Shown here piece by piece: positions 18,401-27,591 of a DNA stretch of 64,000 nt (positions within the stretch are counted from its first letter, which is position 1; every line of letters starts with the position of its first letter). The notes beneath the pieces are model-generated. The model was not told the DNA's origin, did no database searches, and saw nothing but the letters and a program-made list of their open reading frames with translations. Origin of the DNA: Pseudoruegeria sp. HB172150 (GTDB taxonomy: Bacteria; Pseudomonadota; Alphaproteobacteria; Rhodobacterales; Rhodobacteraceae); NCBI RefSeq assembly GCF_013184805.1, contig NZ_JAATNG010000001.1:2380906-2444905 (forward strand), written 5' to 3'. A program made the position numbers and the translations under genes.

Positions 18401-18595
18401 ATGCCCGCGAACCGCCACAGCGACACACGCCCGCCGCTCCCCGGCAACGGCATCCTGCCCGACTACAGCCTGCCCTTCTTCGTCACCAGCGGCGTCCTGT
18501 GCTTCTTCGCCCTCGTCGCGCTCTGGGCCGCCTATGGCATGCCGCTCGTCCTGATCGCCGCCACAGCCGCCGACTGGCTGCTGCGCAGGGCCTAG
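18401..18595 (+). CDS. Small single-span membrane protein
   Basis: A 64-residue frame with ATG at 18401 and GGAG nine bases upstream. A polar N-terminus (about residues 1-24) is followed by a hydrophobic span LPFFVTSGVLCFFALVALWA, a short second hydrophobic stretch YGMPLVLIAATAA and a basic tail LLRRA. No family is recognised. Its TAG stop overlaps the stop of the convergent aminotransferase gene through the sequence CTAG. Coding status is supported by the ribosome site and the membrane-protein composition. Confidence 0.6.
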   Translation: MPANRHSDTRPPLPGNGILPDYSLPFFVTSGVLCFFALVALWAAYGMPLVLIAATAADWLLRRA

Positions 18596-19788
18596 CCCCC
18601 CGCGCAGACCTGCGCCGCCGCCTCCAGCGCACCCGCCCCATGCGGCACCTGCAGGGCGCACAGCCCCGCCTCGATCCCGCCCAGCGCGCCCAGCACCATG
18701 TGGCTGTTGACATGCCCCATATGCGCGATGCGGAAGAACCCGTGCGAGGACGGGTTCGACCGGTCCACCATCCCGATCCCCAGCCCAAGCGTCAGCCCGG
18801 CATTCGCCGCCACCCACTGCCGCAGCTCGTTGCCATAAGGCGCGCCGATGCTCAGCGACGTCACCGCCACCGACCGCTTCGACGGATCGTCGATGTTCAT
18901 CCGCAGCGGCCCGTCCTCGGCCCAGACGTCGAACGCCTCCCAGACCGCCCGCGCCAGCACCTCGTGCCGCGCGAACACGTTCTCCAGCCCCTCCTCCGCG
19001 ATCATGTTCAGCGCCTCGCGCAGGCCGAACAGGTGATGCGTCGGGGCCGTGCCGCCGAAATACTGGTAGAATTCCTGCGGAAACGCGCGCGGCCGCCAGT
19101 CCCAGTAGCCGGTCACCAGCCCCGCCTTCTCCCGCGCCGCATCCGCCTTGTCGTTGAAGAACACGAAGGACAGCCCCGGCGGCGTCATCAGCCCCTTCTG
19201 GCTGGCCGCGACCATCAGGTCGACGCCCCAGGCGTCCATCTCGAACCGGTCGCAGGCCAGCGACGCGATGCAGTCCACCATGAACAGCGCCGGATGCCCG
19301 GCCTCGTCCAGCACCCGCCGGATCCCCGCGATGTCGTTCTTCACAGAGGTCGCGGTATCCACCTGCACCACCAGCACCGACTTGATCCGGTGCTCGGTAT
19401 CCGCCGCCAGCCGCTCCGCGACGCGGCCCAGATCCACGTCCGACGCCTTGCCGAAATCGAGGATGTCCAGCTCCACGCCAAGCCGTTCCGCATGCATCGA
19501 CCAGCCAAGCGCGAACCGCCCCGTCGCCAGCACAAGGCAAAGGTCGCCGCGCGAATGCGTGTTGGAAATCGCCGCCTCCCACGCCCCGTGCCCGTTGGCG
19601 ATGTAGAACGCCACGTTACCGTCCGTCTTTGCCACCGCCTTCAGGTCCCGCGCGATCCCGGCGGTCTCTTCCACGATGGCGCCTTCATAGATGTTCGGCG
19701 CGGCGCGGTGCATGGCGCGCAGAACGCGGTCGGGCATCACCGACGGTCCGGGGATGGCAAGGTATTCACGGCCGTTGGCAAGCGACAT
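18592..19788 (-). CDS. Class V PLP aminotransferase (serine/alanine-glyoxylate aminotransferase family)
   Basis: A 398-residue fold-type I enzyme. The N-terminus AIPGPSVMPDRVLRAM is the typical GPS start of alanine- or serine-glyoxylate aminotransferases. Other landmarks are IANGHGAWEAA, FMVDCIASLAC (PLP-binding Asp) and VAASQKGLMTPPGLSF with the Schiff-base Lys. These enzymes interconvert glyoxylate and glycine with serine/hydroxypyruvate or alanine/pyruvate, as in the serine cycle or photorespiration-type salvage. Substrate preference is not readable here. The stop codon shares CTAG with the small membrane-protein gene on the other strand. Confidence 0.9.
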   Translation of the reverse strand: MSLANGREYLAIPGPSVMPDRVLRAMHRAAPNIYEGAIVEETAGIARDLKAVAKTDGNVAFYIANGHGAWEAAISNTHSRGDLCLVLATGRFALGWSMHAERLGVELDILDFGKASDVDLGRVAERLAADTEHRIKSVLVVQVDTATSVKNDIAGIRRVLDEAGHPALFMVDCIASLACDRFEMDAWGVDLMVAASQKGLMTPPGLSFVFFNDKADAAREKAGLVTGYWDWRPRAFPQEFYQYFGGTAPTHHLFGLREALNMIAEEGLENVFARHEVLARAVWEAFDVWAEDGPLRMNIDDPSKRSVAVTSLSIGAPYGNELRQWVAANAGLTLGLGIGMVDRSNPSSHGFFRIAHMGHVNSHMVLGALGGIEAGLCALQVPHGAGALEAAAQVCAGG

Positions 19789-19886
19789 GGGGAAGCTCCG
19801 GAATCAAAGAACCCGTCCGCGTTAGTCCGGCCTGCCGGTGCCGTCAATCGGCCTCATGCCTTGTCGCAGCCCCCCTTTGCCGTTAC

Positions 19887-20621
19887 ATGCCGCCTTTGCA
19901 ACCGAAACAAGCCCTGCGCATGCTCAGCAAGCTGTTCAACCGGATCCACGAGGCCGAACGCCGCTTCATGCGGTCCTTCGGCACGGACATCTCCACCCCG
20001 CGCGGACGGCGGCAGGCAAAGTGGCACTTCTACATGTTCGACCACGGCATCCTGCGGGGTCTGTGGACCAACATGTATCAGATCGCGCCGGGCGTCTGGC
20101 GCTCGAACCAGCCCTCTTTCGCGCGCCTGAAGAAGCTCAAGGAACAGGGAATCCGCACTGTCCTGAACCTGCGCGGCGAGGACAAGTTCAGCTTCTACCT
20201 GTTCGAGAAGGAAGCCTGCGAAGCGCTCGGGCTGGAAATGATCGACATCCGCATGCGTGCGCGCTCGCTCGTGCCGCAGGAACGCTTCATGGAGCTGTTC
20301 GAGATCTTCGACCGGATCGAGAAGCCTTTCGTGCTGCATTGCAAATCCGGCGCCGACCGCGCCGGGCTGGTCTCGGCCCTGTGGCTGCTCGACAAGGAAG
20401 GCGCGTCCATCGCCGAGGCGAAGAAGATGCTGTCGCTGAAATACGCCCACCTGAAGCGCACCAAGACCGGGCTGATGGATTATCTGCTGGAGCGGTACGA
20501 GACCGACAATGCGGAAACGCCGATGAGTATCCGCCAGTGGTTCGCGGAACGCTACGACGCAAAGACACTTTTCGAGGACTTTCAGGTCCAGAGCGGCCGC
20601 GCCAGCGCCGAGGCTGCATGA
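19887..20621 (+). CDS. Protein tyrosine/dual-specificity phosphatase-like protein
   Basis: A protein of about 244 residues with the phosphatase P-loop HCKSGADRAG at about residues 150-159 (CX5R) and an upstream segment GVWRSNQPSFARLKKLKEQGIRTVLNLRG. That combination is typical of bacterial tyrosine phosphatase-superfamily proteins (DSP/Siw14-like). The presumed general-acid loop would be IRMRARSLVP, but no clear Asp is visible there, so activity or substrate may differ from classical PTPs. Possible starts are ATG 19887 and ATG 19920, both with weak ribosome sites. The stop overlaps the start of the ABC exporter gene (ATGA), so the two are translationally coupled. Confidence 0.83.
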   Translation: MPPLQPKQALRMLSKLFNRIHEAERRFMRSFGTDISTPRGRRQAKWHFYMFDHGILRGLWTNMYQIAPGVWRSNQPSFARLKKLKEQGIRTVLNLRGEDKFSFYLFEKEACEALGLEMIDIRMRARSLVPQERFMELFEIFDRIEKPFVLHCKSGADRAGLVSALWLLDKEGASIAEAKKMLSLKYAHLKRTKTGLMDYLLERYETDNAETPMSIRQWFAERYDAKTLFEDFQVQSGRASAEAA

Positions 20622-22348
20622 CCGAGACACGCGATCTGACCCGCTGGCTGTGGCGCGACTACCTGCGCCGGCACATCTGGCTGATCGTCGTGGCGGTCAT
20701 CCTGATGTCCATCGAAGGCGGGATGATGGGGGCGCTCAGCTATCTCATCAAGCCGATGTTCGACCAGATCTTCGTGGCCGGGAACCGCGACGCCATCACA
20801 TGGGTCGCGGCGGGCGTATTCGGCGTCTTCTTGATCCGCGCTGTCGCCGGGTTCGGTCAGCGCGTCATCATGAAAACCGTGGGTCAGAAGGTGTCGGCCG
20901 CGCTGCAGGCCGACATGGTGCGGCACATGCTGCGGCTGGACAGCGCCTTCTTTCAGGAGAATTCGCCCGGCATCCTGATTGAACGCGTGCGCGGCGATAC
21001 CCTCGCGGCCGGCAGCATCTGGTCGACCGTTTTCTCGGCGCTCGGGCGCGACGTGGTGGCGCTTATCTCGCTTTTCGCCGTGGCCCTGTCCATCGACTGG
21101 GTCTGGACGCTGATCGCCGTCGCCGGCGCGCCGGTGCTGATGGGGCCGATGGTCCTGCTGCAGCGCTGGGTGCGCCGTTCCACCCGTACCGCCCGGCACG
21201 CCGCCGCGGTGCTGGCGACACGGCTGGACGAGACCTTCCACGGCATCGACACGATCAAGTTGAACACCATAGAAGCGCGCGAGGCCGACCGGTTCTCGGA
21301 CGAGCTGGGCGGGTTCGTCGACGCGCAGATCCGGTCAGAGGCCGGACAGGCCGGCATTCCCGCGATGATGGATATCGTTGCCGGTGTCGGCTTCTTCGGT
21401 GTGCTGACCTATGGCGGGCTGCAGATCATCGACGGCGCCAAGACCGTGGGCGAATTCATGTCCTTCTTTACTGCCATGGCGCTGGTTTTCGAACCGCTGC
21501 GCCGGATAGGCAATGTCAGCGGCGCATGGCAGGCGGCGCTGGCCAGTCTTGAACGGCTGCACGACATCTTCGATGCGAAGCCGACGATCACCTCTCCCGC
21601 CGAACCGAAACGCCTGCCGGTGGCGGCGGAATCCGCGGATCTGGAATTTTCCGACGTGGCGCTGGCCTATGGCGATCAGCCGGTCCTGCGCGGCGCCAGT
21701 TTCGTCGCCGAGGCTGGCAAGACCACCGCGCTGGTCGGCGCCTCCGGCGCGGGCAAAAGCACTGTCTTCCGGATCTTGACGCGGCTGGTCGAGCCGCAGT
21801 CGGGCCACGCCCGGATCGGCGGCGTCGACGTCGCCGACCTGCCGCTGGAAGACCTGCGCGGCCTGTTCTCGGTCGTCACGCAGGATGCTCAGCTGTTCGA
21901 CGAGAGCATTCGCGACAACATCCTTCTGGGTCGCGATGGAGCGGCCCTCGAAACGGCGCTAACTGCGGCCCATGTCGACGACTTCCTGCAGAACCTGTCT
22001 GCGGGCGTCGAGTCGAAGGCCGGGCCGCGCGGCTCCGCCCTGTCCGGTGGCCAGCGCCAGCGCGTCGCCATCGCCCGCGCGCTGCACCGCGATGCGCCGA
22101 TCCTGCTGCTCGACGAGGCCACCTCGGCCCTCGACGCCGCCTCGGAGGCGGTTGTCCAGCAGGCGCTGGAGCGCCTCTCCACGGGCCGTACCACGCTTGT
22201 GATCGCACACCGGCTGTCGACGATCCGCGAGGCGGACAAGATCGTGGTGATGGATGCCGGTCAGGTCGTGGATCAGGGCACGCATGAAGAACTGATCGCG
22301 CGCGGCGGGATCTATGCGGATCTCTACCGGCTGCAATTCGCGGAATAG
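20618..22348 (+). CDS. ABC exporter, fused membrane and ATPase domains (MsbA-like)
   Basis: A 576-residue half-transporter that should work as a homodimer in the inner membrane. The N-terminal ABC membrane domain (about 20-310) has hydrophobic helices such as HIWLIVVAVILMSIEGGMMG and a second pair near WTLIAVAGAPVLMGPMVLL. The ATPase domain has Walker A VGASGAGKST at about residue 373, the signature LSGGQRQR and Walker B ILLLDEATSALD, then the H-loop VIAHRLST. This fits the MsbA/lipid A or multidrug exporter group. Coupling to a phosphatase gene (ATGA overlap) is notable, though the cargo is not predictable. Confidence 0.93.
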   Translation: MTETRDLTRWLWRDYLRRHIWLIVVAVILMSIEGGMMGALSYLIKPMFDQIFVAGNRDAITWVAAGVFGVFLIRAVAGFGQRVIMKTVGQKVSAALQADMVRHMLRLDSAFFQENSPGILIERVRGDTLAAGSIWSTVFSALGRDVVALISLFAVALSIDWVWTLIAVAGAPVLMGPMVLLQRWVRRSTRTARHAAAVLATRLDETFHGIDTIKLNTIEAREADRFSDELGGFVDAQIRSEAGQAGIPAMMDIVAGVGFFGVLTYGGLQIIDGAKTVGEFMSFFTAMALVFEPLRRIGNVSGAWQAALASLERLHDIFDAKPTITSPAEPKRLPVAAESADLEFSDVALAYGDQPVLRGASFVAEAGKTTALVGASGAGKSTVFRILTRLVEPQSGHARIGGVDVADLPLEDLRGLFSVVTQDAQLFDESIRDNILLGRDGAALETALTAAHVDDFLQNLSAGVESKAGPRGSALSGGQRQRVAIARALHRDAPILLLDEATSALDAASEAVVQQALERLSTGRTTLVIAHRLSTIREADKIVVMDAGQVVDQGTHEELIARGGIYADLYRLQFAE

Positions 22349-22534
22349 CCGGGATTTCGGGTCGCCTCGCGATCCTGCCGGCTTTAGGCGTCGCACCATT
22401 GGAACAGCACTTGAGTCGGGACGGCGCCGTCACTCCATATGAGCCCGCCACTGCCTCGCATTACGCTCTGTTCCGCGATGCGTCCCCACACAGACGTTTG
22501 CGCTAACATGCCTGAAATCAATAACTTGACCCCC

Positions 22535-22550
22535 CGTCCCCATGGGGACG
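22535..22550. terminator. Palindromic hairpin between convergent genes
   Basis: A perfect 16-base palindrome (CGTCCCCATGGGGACG) framed by C-runs lies between the convergent ABC exporter and glycosyltransferase genes, eight bases beyond the latter's stop. The position suggests a transcript-end structure for the minus-strand gene. There is no T-run, so intrinsic termination is not certain. Confidence 0.45.
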
Positions 22551-22557
22551 CCCCCCG

Positions 22558-23244
22558 TCAGTGCCTCGAATACCCCTCGGCCAGCCTCTCCGGATCGGCC
22601 CCCATCAGATACCGCGTCAGGGTCAGCAGGTTCCGCCCGCCCCGCCGCATCCAGCCCTGCCTTCGATACTTCTCCGCGCTGGTCCAAGCGGTGCCCCCCA
22701 GTACCACCAGCCGCCCCGCCAGAGCCCTGGCCAGGGCCACGTCCTCCATCAGGGGGATGTCCTGATAGCCGCCGACCTCGTCGTACAGATCCCGCCTGAC
22801 AAGCAGCCCCTGATCGCCATACGGCAGCCCCAGCGCCCGCGCCCTCAGGTTGGCCCAGCCCGCCACGAACCGCGGCGCGCTGCCCGACGCCCGGAAGCCC
22901 AGCCGGAAATACCCCGCCTTCCCCGGATGGTCGCGGATATGATCCAGCACCGCCCGCGACCAGCCCTGCCCCAGCCAGGTATCGGCATGAAGGAAGAGAA
23001 GCCATTCACCCTGCGACTGGCCCGCGCCACGGCCCAGCTGGCCCCCGCGCCCCGGAGCCCCGCTGACCAGGTAGGCTCCCGCCTCCTCCGCCAGCGCCCG
23101 CGTCCCGTCCTCCGACCCGCCGTCGCTCAGGATCAGCTCGCGGATCAGCCCGGCTTCCAGCCCCTCGCCAAGGCTGGCGAGGGTTCCCGGCAGATCCGCC
23201 GCTGCCTCCAGGGTCGGGATGATGATCGAAACCGGCGCGCGCAT
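22558..23244 (-). CDS. Family 2-like glycosyltransferase (TIGR04283-like)
   Basis: A 228-residue GT-A glycosyltransferase. The start is placed at MRAPVSIIIPTLEAAADL. The nucleotide-sugar region is ELILSDGGSEDGT, and the DXD-like motif is LFLHADTWL. It has the GRGGQLGRGA segment characteristic of the TIGR04283 glycosyltransferases, some of which sit in arsenosugar clusters. The acceptor region has GLPYGDQGLLVRRDLYDEVGGY and PLMEDVALARAL. No arsenic gene is seen nearby. The gene is divergent from ygfZ and convergent with the ABC exporter. Confidence 0.88.
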   Translation of the reverse strand: MRAPVSIIIPTLEAAADLPGTLASLGEGLEAGLIRELILSDGGSEDGTRALAEEAGAYLVSGAPGRGGQLGRGAGQSQGEWLLFLHADTWLGQGWSRAVLDHIRDHPGKAGYFRLGFRASGSAPRFVAGWANLRARALGLPYGDQGLLVRRDLYDEVGGYQDIPLMEDVALARALAGRLVVLGGTAWTSAEKYRRQGWMRRGGRNLLTLTRYLMGADPERLAEGYSRH

Positions 23245-23306
23245 GGTTCTTTCGCTTGGCTCCTCACCCCCTATATTAGCCGAAGAGGCAGCAGGTGGAA
23301 CGACAA

Positions 23307-24065
23307 ATGCAGGCAGACGCATGTAAAGATCGGCAAGTCATCGCCATCTCAGGAGGAGATCGCGAGGAATTCCTGCAGGGCCTCGTCTCCAACGACGTCA
23401 CACGCCTGAAGAACGGGCTTGTTTACGCCGCGCTTCTGTCGCCTCAGGGCAAATACCTGGCCGATTTCTTCCTCGTCCCGGCGGGTGAGTCGATCCTGCT
23501 CGACGTGAAGTCCGACCTCGCCCCCGGCCTGATGCAGCGGCTGTCGATGTACAAGCTCCGCTCCAAGGTGGCACTGGAGGATAGCAGCCTGCCGGTCTGG
23601 CGCGGGCTTGGCGAGGCGCCTGAGGGCGCCTTTGCCGATCCCCGCGATCCCTCTCTCGGCTGGCGCTTCTACGGTGCGCTGGAAGCCGAGCACGCCGGAA
23701 TCGACTGGGATGCCCTGCGCGTGTCCGCCTGCGTGCCGGAAAGCGGCGTGGAGCTGATCCCGAATGACAGCTACCTGCTGGAGACGGGCTTCGAGCGCCT
23801 GCAGGGCGTGGATTTCCGCAAGGGCTGCTATGTCGGCCAGGAGGTCACCGCAAGGATGAAGCATAAGACCGAGTTGCGGAAAGGGCTTGCGAAGGTGACC
23901 GTCGACGGCAGCGCGCCCGTCGGTACCGGCATCGAGGCGGACGGCAAGCCCGCTGGGACGCTCTACACCCAAGCTGGCGGACACGGCATCGCCTATCTGC
24001 GCTTCGACCGCGCGTCGGGTCCGTTGACGGCCGGAGACGCGTCGGTCCGGTTCGAAGAGGTTTGA
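23307..24065 (+). CDS. ygfZ: tRNA-modifying/Fe-S assembly folate-binding protein YgfZ
   Basis: A protein of about 252 residues with the GcvT-like folate-binding fold. The diagnostic YgfZ motif KGCYVGQE is present (about residues 171-178), followed by VTARMKHK. The N-terminus reads QVIAISGGDREEFLQGLVSND as in other family members. YgfZ/IbaG-type proteins use tetrahydrofolate chemistry to support Fe-S proteins such as MiaB. ATG at 23307 has GGTGG upstream; GTG at 23295 is an alternative. The stop overlaps the TTG start of the next gene (TTGA). Confidence 0.94.
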   Translation: MQADACKDRQVIAISGGDREEFLQGLVSNDVTRLKNGLVYAALLSPQGKYLADFFLVPAGESILLDVKSDLAPGLMQRLSMYKLRSKVALEDSSLPVWRGLGEAPEGAFADPRDPSLGWRFYGALEAEHAGIDWDALRVSACVPESGVELIPNDSYLLETGFERLQGVDFRKGCYVGQEVTARMKHKTELRKGLAKVTVDGSAPVGTGIEADGKPAGTLYTQAGGHGIAYLRFDRASGPLTAGDASVRFEEV

Positions 24066-24874
24066 TCGAGGATCTGCGCAATCAGATCGGCCGTCTCACC
24101 GGCAGCGAGGTTGATCGGCTGCGTCAGATGCAGGGCGGCGACCTTTCAAATGTCTACTCTTTATGTCTGGCAGATGGCCGTCAGCTTATCGCGAAGACCG
24201 GCGCCACGGCGCCTGCGGAAAGCGAGATGCTGGCGGCCATCGCGGCAACCGGGTGCCGCTGTCCGGAAGTGGTCTCTTTCGGAAATGACCTGCTGCTGAT
24301 GACCGAGCTCGATACCGGCGGCCTTCCCGGTTCCGCCGCATGGGCGGAGTTTGGCGTCCATCTCCGACTCCTGCACGACAATCGCGGGACCTTACATGGC
24401 TGGCACCGCGATCATGCCTTTGGGCATGTTCCGATCCGAAACGCGCCTTGTGCCGATTGGCCCACCTTCTGGGCGGAGCGACGATTGCTTGCTGACGCGG
24501 CGATGCTTCCTGCGGATCTGCGGCACAGGCTGGAAAAGCTCGCCGATCGCCTGCCCGACAGATTGCCCAAAGCGCCCGCGCCGTCCCTTCTCCACGGCGA
24601 CCTGTGGTCCGGTAATGTGCTTTGGGGTGGTGCCGGTTTCAGCGGCGTTATCGATCCGGCCTGCTACCACGGTGACGCAGAGGTCGACCTTGCGATGCTC
24701 CGGCTGTTCGGCCGGATCGGAGACGGGTTTCGTGATGCGTACGGTCCGCCGGCATCAGGAGAGGCGGACCGCCTGCCCATCTACCAGCTCTGGCCCGCCC
24801 TAGTTCACCTGCGCCTCTTCGGCGCAGGCTACCGCCCAATGGTGGAGAACTTGTTGGCCGCCGCGGGCGCCTGA
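24062..24874 (+). CDS. Fructosamine kinase / ketosamine-3-kinase-like protein
   Basis: A 270-residue kinase-fold protein. The catalytic block LLHGDLWSGNVLW holds the Brenner-type HGD with catalytic Asp and Mg-binding Asn. The metal-binding GVIDPACYHGDAEVDLAML follows, a near-signature of the FN3K family (IDPA-YGHRE-D-A). The N-terminal lobe has a glycine-poor loop and a Lys in LIAKTG. FN3K enzymes phosphorylate protein-bound ketosamines, which destabilises early glycation adducts. The start is TTG at 24062, overlapping the ygfZ stop by four bases, so they form an operon. Confidence 0.92.
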   Translation: MIEDLRNQIGRLTGSEVDRLRQMQGGDLSNVYSLCLADGRQLIAKTGATAPAESEMLAAIAATGCRCPEVVSFGNDLLLMTELDTGGLPGSAAWAEFGVHLRLLHDNRGTLHGWHRDHAFGHVPIRNAPCADWPTFWAERRLLADAAMLPADLRHRLEKLADRLPDRLPKAPAPSLLHGDLWSGNVLWGGAGFSGVIDPACYHGDAEVDLAMLRLFGRIGDGFRDAYGPPASGEADRLPIYQLWPALVHLRLFGAGYRPMVENLLAAAGA

Positions 24875-24876
24875 AA

Positions 24877-25440
24877 TCAGGCGCGTTCGGAGTATTCCAT
24901 CGTTTCGGTGTTGACGATGATGTCCTCATCCGGTCCGACGAATGGCGGCACCATGACCCGCACGCCGTTGTCCAGGACAGCGGGCTTGAAAGAGTTGGCT
25001 GCCGTCTGGCCCTTCACCACCGGTTCGGTCTCGACGATCTTGCAGGTGACCTTTTGCGGAAGCGTCGCGTTGAGCGCCTCGGCCTCGTAGTACTCGATCT
25101 GCACCATCATGCCGTCCTGGAGGAATGGACGCCGTTCCCCCAGAATCTCGGCCGGAAGCTCGATCTGCTCGTAGGATTCACTGTCCATAAAGACCAGCAT
25201 GCCGTCGGATTCGTAAAGAAACTGCTGATCTTTCTGCTCCAGCCGCACCCGCTCGACCTTGTCGGCCGACCGGAACCGCTCGTTCAGTTTGGAACCATTA
25301 CGCAGATTGCGCAGCTCGACCTGCGCAAAAGCGCCGCCTTTTCCGGGCTTTACGTGGTCAACTTTGACCGCGGCCCAGAGGCCGCCATTATGCTCCAGAA
25401 CGTTTCCCGAGCGGATTTCATTACCGTTGATCTTTGGCAT
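24877..25440 (-). CDS. efp: Translation elongation factor P
   Basis: A 187-residue three-domain EF-P that relieves ribosome stalling at polyproline. The modification loop is [12 protein letters not shown] with Lys34 at the tip, so a Lys-type modification (EpmA/EpmB-like) is expected rather than Arg rhamnosylation. The OB domains include [23 protein letters not shown] text (actual [16 protein letters not shown]). ATG at 25440 gives the canonical [10 protein letters not shown] start; there is no strong ribosome site. It ends three bases from the convergent FN3K-like gene. Confidence 0.97.
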   Translation of the reverse strand: MPKINGNEIRSGNVLEHNGGLWAAVKVDHVKPGKGGAFAQVELRNLRNGSKLNERFRSADKVERVRLEQKDQQFLYESDGMLVFMDSESYEQIELPAEILGERRPFLQDGMMVQIEYYEAEALNATLPQKVTCKIVETEPVVKGQTAANSFKPAVLDNGVRVMVPPFVGPDEDIIVNTETMEYSERA

Positions 25441-25658
25441 GTGGATTAACCATGGCAGAAACTTGATCGCATTCCGGCGCACCCTATATCTGCGGGATGT
25501 TCGGGTGACAAGCCGACTAAATGCTGTGCCCGACTATGCTGAGCTATGCACCAAATGCATAGGAGGCATTCCAAATCGGAAATACCGAATCGCATATAAC
25601 TGGCCATAGTGGCCGCCACGCCGGAAAACACAAGACCAATAAAAAAGAAGGACGACGA

Positions 25659-25988
25659 ATGACTGATTTCGTTGACGGGACCGCATTCAACTACGAACAG
25701 GGTCAGCGCGCGCGGAAACTCTTCGCAGCGGTCGTGCTGGCAGCCCTAGACGATGCGATCGCCGACGACAAGAAATACGGCAATGGTCCGGACCAGATTG
25801 CTCGTTGGGCGCGTTCGCGCGACGGGCGTGAGGTTCTGAGCTGTGCCGGTATCGACCCGAACGAACGTGTTGTTCAGGGTCTGATGACTTTCGTGGCCAA
25901 GGGTGTGCGGACTTCCGTAGCGCTGAGCCGCGAGGAGTCTGAGCGTCGCAACGCCGCGTTGCTGGCGGAGCAGGCCGAAGCCGCCTGA
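25659..25988 (+). CDS. Small conserved alphaproteobacterial protein (DUF6280-like)
   Basis: A 109-residue soluble protein with a good ribosome site (AAGAAGGA before ATG). It contains FNYEQGQRARKLFAAVVLAA, a basic/acidic patch around IADDKKYGNGPDQIARWARS, and GREVLSCAGIDPNERVV. I recognise this as a small protein broadly conserved in Rhodobacteraceae, which I believe is DUF6280. It has no enzymatic motif, but the regular helices suggest a compact helical protein. An excellent intrinsic terminator follows, so it is probably a monocistronic gene. Confidence 0.82.
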   Translation: MTDFVDGTAFNYEQGQRARKLFAAVVLAALDDAIADDKKYGNGPDQIARWARSRDGREVLSCAGIDPNERVVQGLMTFVAKGVRTSVALSREESERRNAALLAEQAEAA

Positions 25989-26013
25989 TCCACAGCAGAC
26001 GTACAGGTCCCAG

Positions 26014-26045
26014 AAAAACGCGCGCCCGGGTAGGCGCGCGTTTTT
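26014..26045 (+). terminator. Rho-independent terminator of the DUF6280-like gene
   Basis: A 13-bp perfect stem (AAAAACGCGCGCC pairing with GGCGCGCGTTTTT) with a six-base CGGGTA loop ends in a T-run on the plus strand, 25 bases past the stop at 25988. The A-run on the left makes it potentially bidirectional. Confidence 0.92.
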
Positions 26046-26127
26046 CATTTCCGGGGTACGTTTACCCTGCCCTCCCACGAATTAACTGAATGCGCTAAAG
26101 GCACGACAGGAAAAGGAAAAACGGAGA

Positions 26128-27591
26128 GTGACGAGGGCCATCATGATCCAGGGGGCGGGCTCCAATGTGGGCAAGTCTCTGATCGTCGCCGGGCTGGCAC
26201 GGGCGTTTTCACGCCGTGGCATGTCAGTGGCCCCATTCAAGCCGCAGAACATGTCCAACAATGCTGCCGTCACCGCTGACGGCGGCGAGATCGGCCGCGC
26301 CCAGGCACTGCAAGCACGAGCCGCAGGGCGGGACGCGGTCAGCGACATGAACCCTGTACTCCTGAAGCCGGAAACCGATACCGGCGCTCAGGTGATCGTT
26401 CAGGGTAAGCTCTTTACCACTTTGCGCGCAGGCGATTATGGGAAGGCCAAGGGCAGCCTGCTGCCGAAGGTATTGCAAAGCTATCATCGCATTGCCTCCA
26501 GTGCCGATCTCGTACTGGTCGAGGGCGCGGGAAGTCCCGCCGAAATCAATCTGCGGGCAGGCGACATCGCCAATATGGGATTTGCAGAAGCAGCCGGGGT
26601 ACCCGTGGTTCTGATAGGCGATATCGACCGGGGCGGTGTTATCGCCCAACTCGTTGGCACGCATACGGTTTTGTCCGAAGCGGATCGTAAAAAGATTTCC
26701 GCCTTCATGATCAACAAGTTCCGTGGCGATATTGAACTTTTTGATGAAGGCCTGCGTCAGATCTCTAAACGTACAGGCTGGGCGTCTTTGGGCGTGCTCC
26801 CCTGGTTCCAAGATGCCTGGCGTCTGCCTGCGGAGGACATCATGGACATCCGTTCCCGTATGTCCGGCAACATGAAGGTCGCCGTACCTCGCCTGGGCAG
26901 GTTGGCCAATTTCGACGACCTCGACCCATTGAAGGCGGAACCCGGTCTCAGTGTAGAGATTGTCGAGCCCGGACGTGCCCTACCCGGCGACGCAGCACTG
27001 GTGATGTTGCCCGGATCGAAGTCGACGATTGCCGACCTCGAACAGTTTCGTGCGCAGGGCTGGGATATCGACCTTGCCGCCCATGTGAGGCGCGGCGGGC
27101 ATGTGCTGGGCCTCTGCGGTGGATATCAGATGCTTGGGCGCGAGATCCGCGACCCGAAAGGCATTGAAGGTCATCAAGGCAGTTATCCAGGTCTTGGCCT
27201 GCTGGATGTGACGACCGAAATGCATCCCGAGAAGCAACTGTCGCGCGTTGATGCCGTTTACACTGATACGGGTGACAGCCTCTACGGTTACGAGATCCAC
27301 CTGGGCCGGACGGAAGGGCCAGACTGCGCACGAGCCTGGCTGACCATTGATGGCCGCCAGGAGGGCGCAGCGAGTTCAGATGGCCGGATACGCGGCTGCT
27401 ACCTACATGGAATATTTGCCGCCGACGGGTTTCGCGCCACGTATCTGGCCGAATTGGGCATGGCGGGATCCGGGCTGAACTACGAGGCGGGCGTCGACGA
27501 GACACTCGACGCCATGGCGGATCATCTGGAAAAGTGGGTGGACCTTGACCGCCTGCTGGCGCTGGCGGCCCCTGTGCCGACTGCCTCCTAA
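26128..27591 (+). CDS. cobQ: Adenosylcobyric acid synthase (cobyric acid synthase)
   Basis: A 487-residue ATP- and glutamine-dependent amidotransferase that amidates carboxylates b, d, e and g of adenosylcobyrinic a,c-diamide in aerobic cobalamin synthesis. The N-terminal P-loop-like ATPase begins [20 protein letters not shown], and the substrate motif [15 protein letters not shown] is typical. The C-terminal class I-like glutaminase has the nucleophile in [11 protein letters not shown] (about residue 330), and [11 protein letters not shown] carries the family His. GTG at 26128 is used; ATG at 26143 is possible. No other cob gene is in the window. Confidence 0.96.
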   Translation: MTRAIMIQGAGSNVGKSLIVAGLARAFSRRGMSVAPFKPQNMSNNAAVTADGGEIGRAQALQARAAGRDAVSDMNPVLLKPETDTGAQVIVQGKLFTTLRAGDYGKAKGSLLPKVLQSYHRIASSADLVLVEGAGSPAEINLRAGDIANMGFAEAAGVPVVLIGDIDRGGVIAQLVGTHTVLSEADRKKISAFMINKFRGDIELFDEGLRQISKRTGWASLGVLPWFQDAWRLPAEDIMDIRSRMSGNMKVAVPRLGRLANFDDLDPLKAEPGLSVEIVEPGRALPGDAALVMLPGSKSTIADLEQFRAQGWDIDLAAHVRRGGHVLGLCGGYQMLGREIRDPKGIEGHQGSYPGLGLLDVTTEMHPEKQLSRVDAVYTDTGDSLYGYEIHLGRTEGPDCARAWLTIDGRQEGAASSDGRIRGCYLHGIFAADGFRATYLAELGMAGSGLNYEAGVDETLDAMADHLEKWVDLDRLLALAAPVPTAS

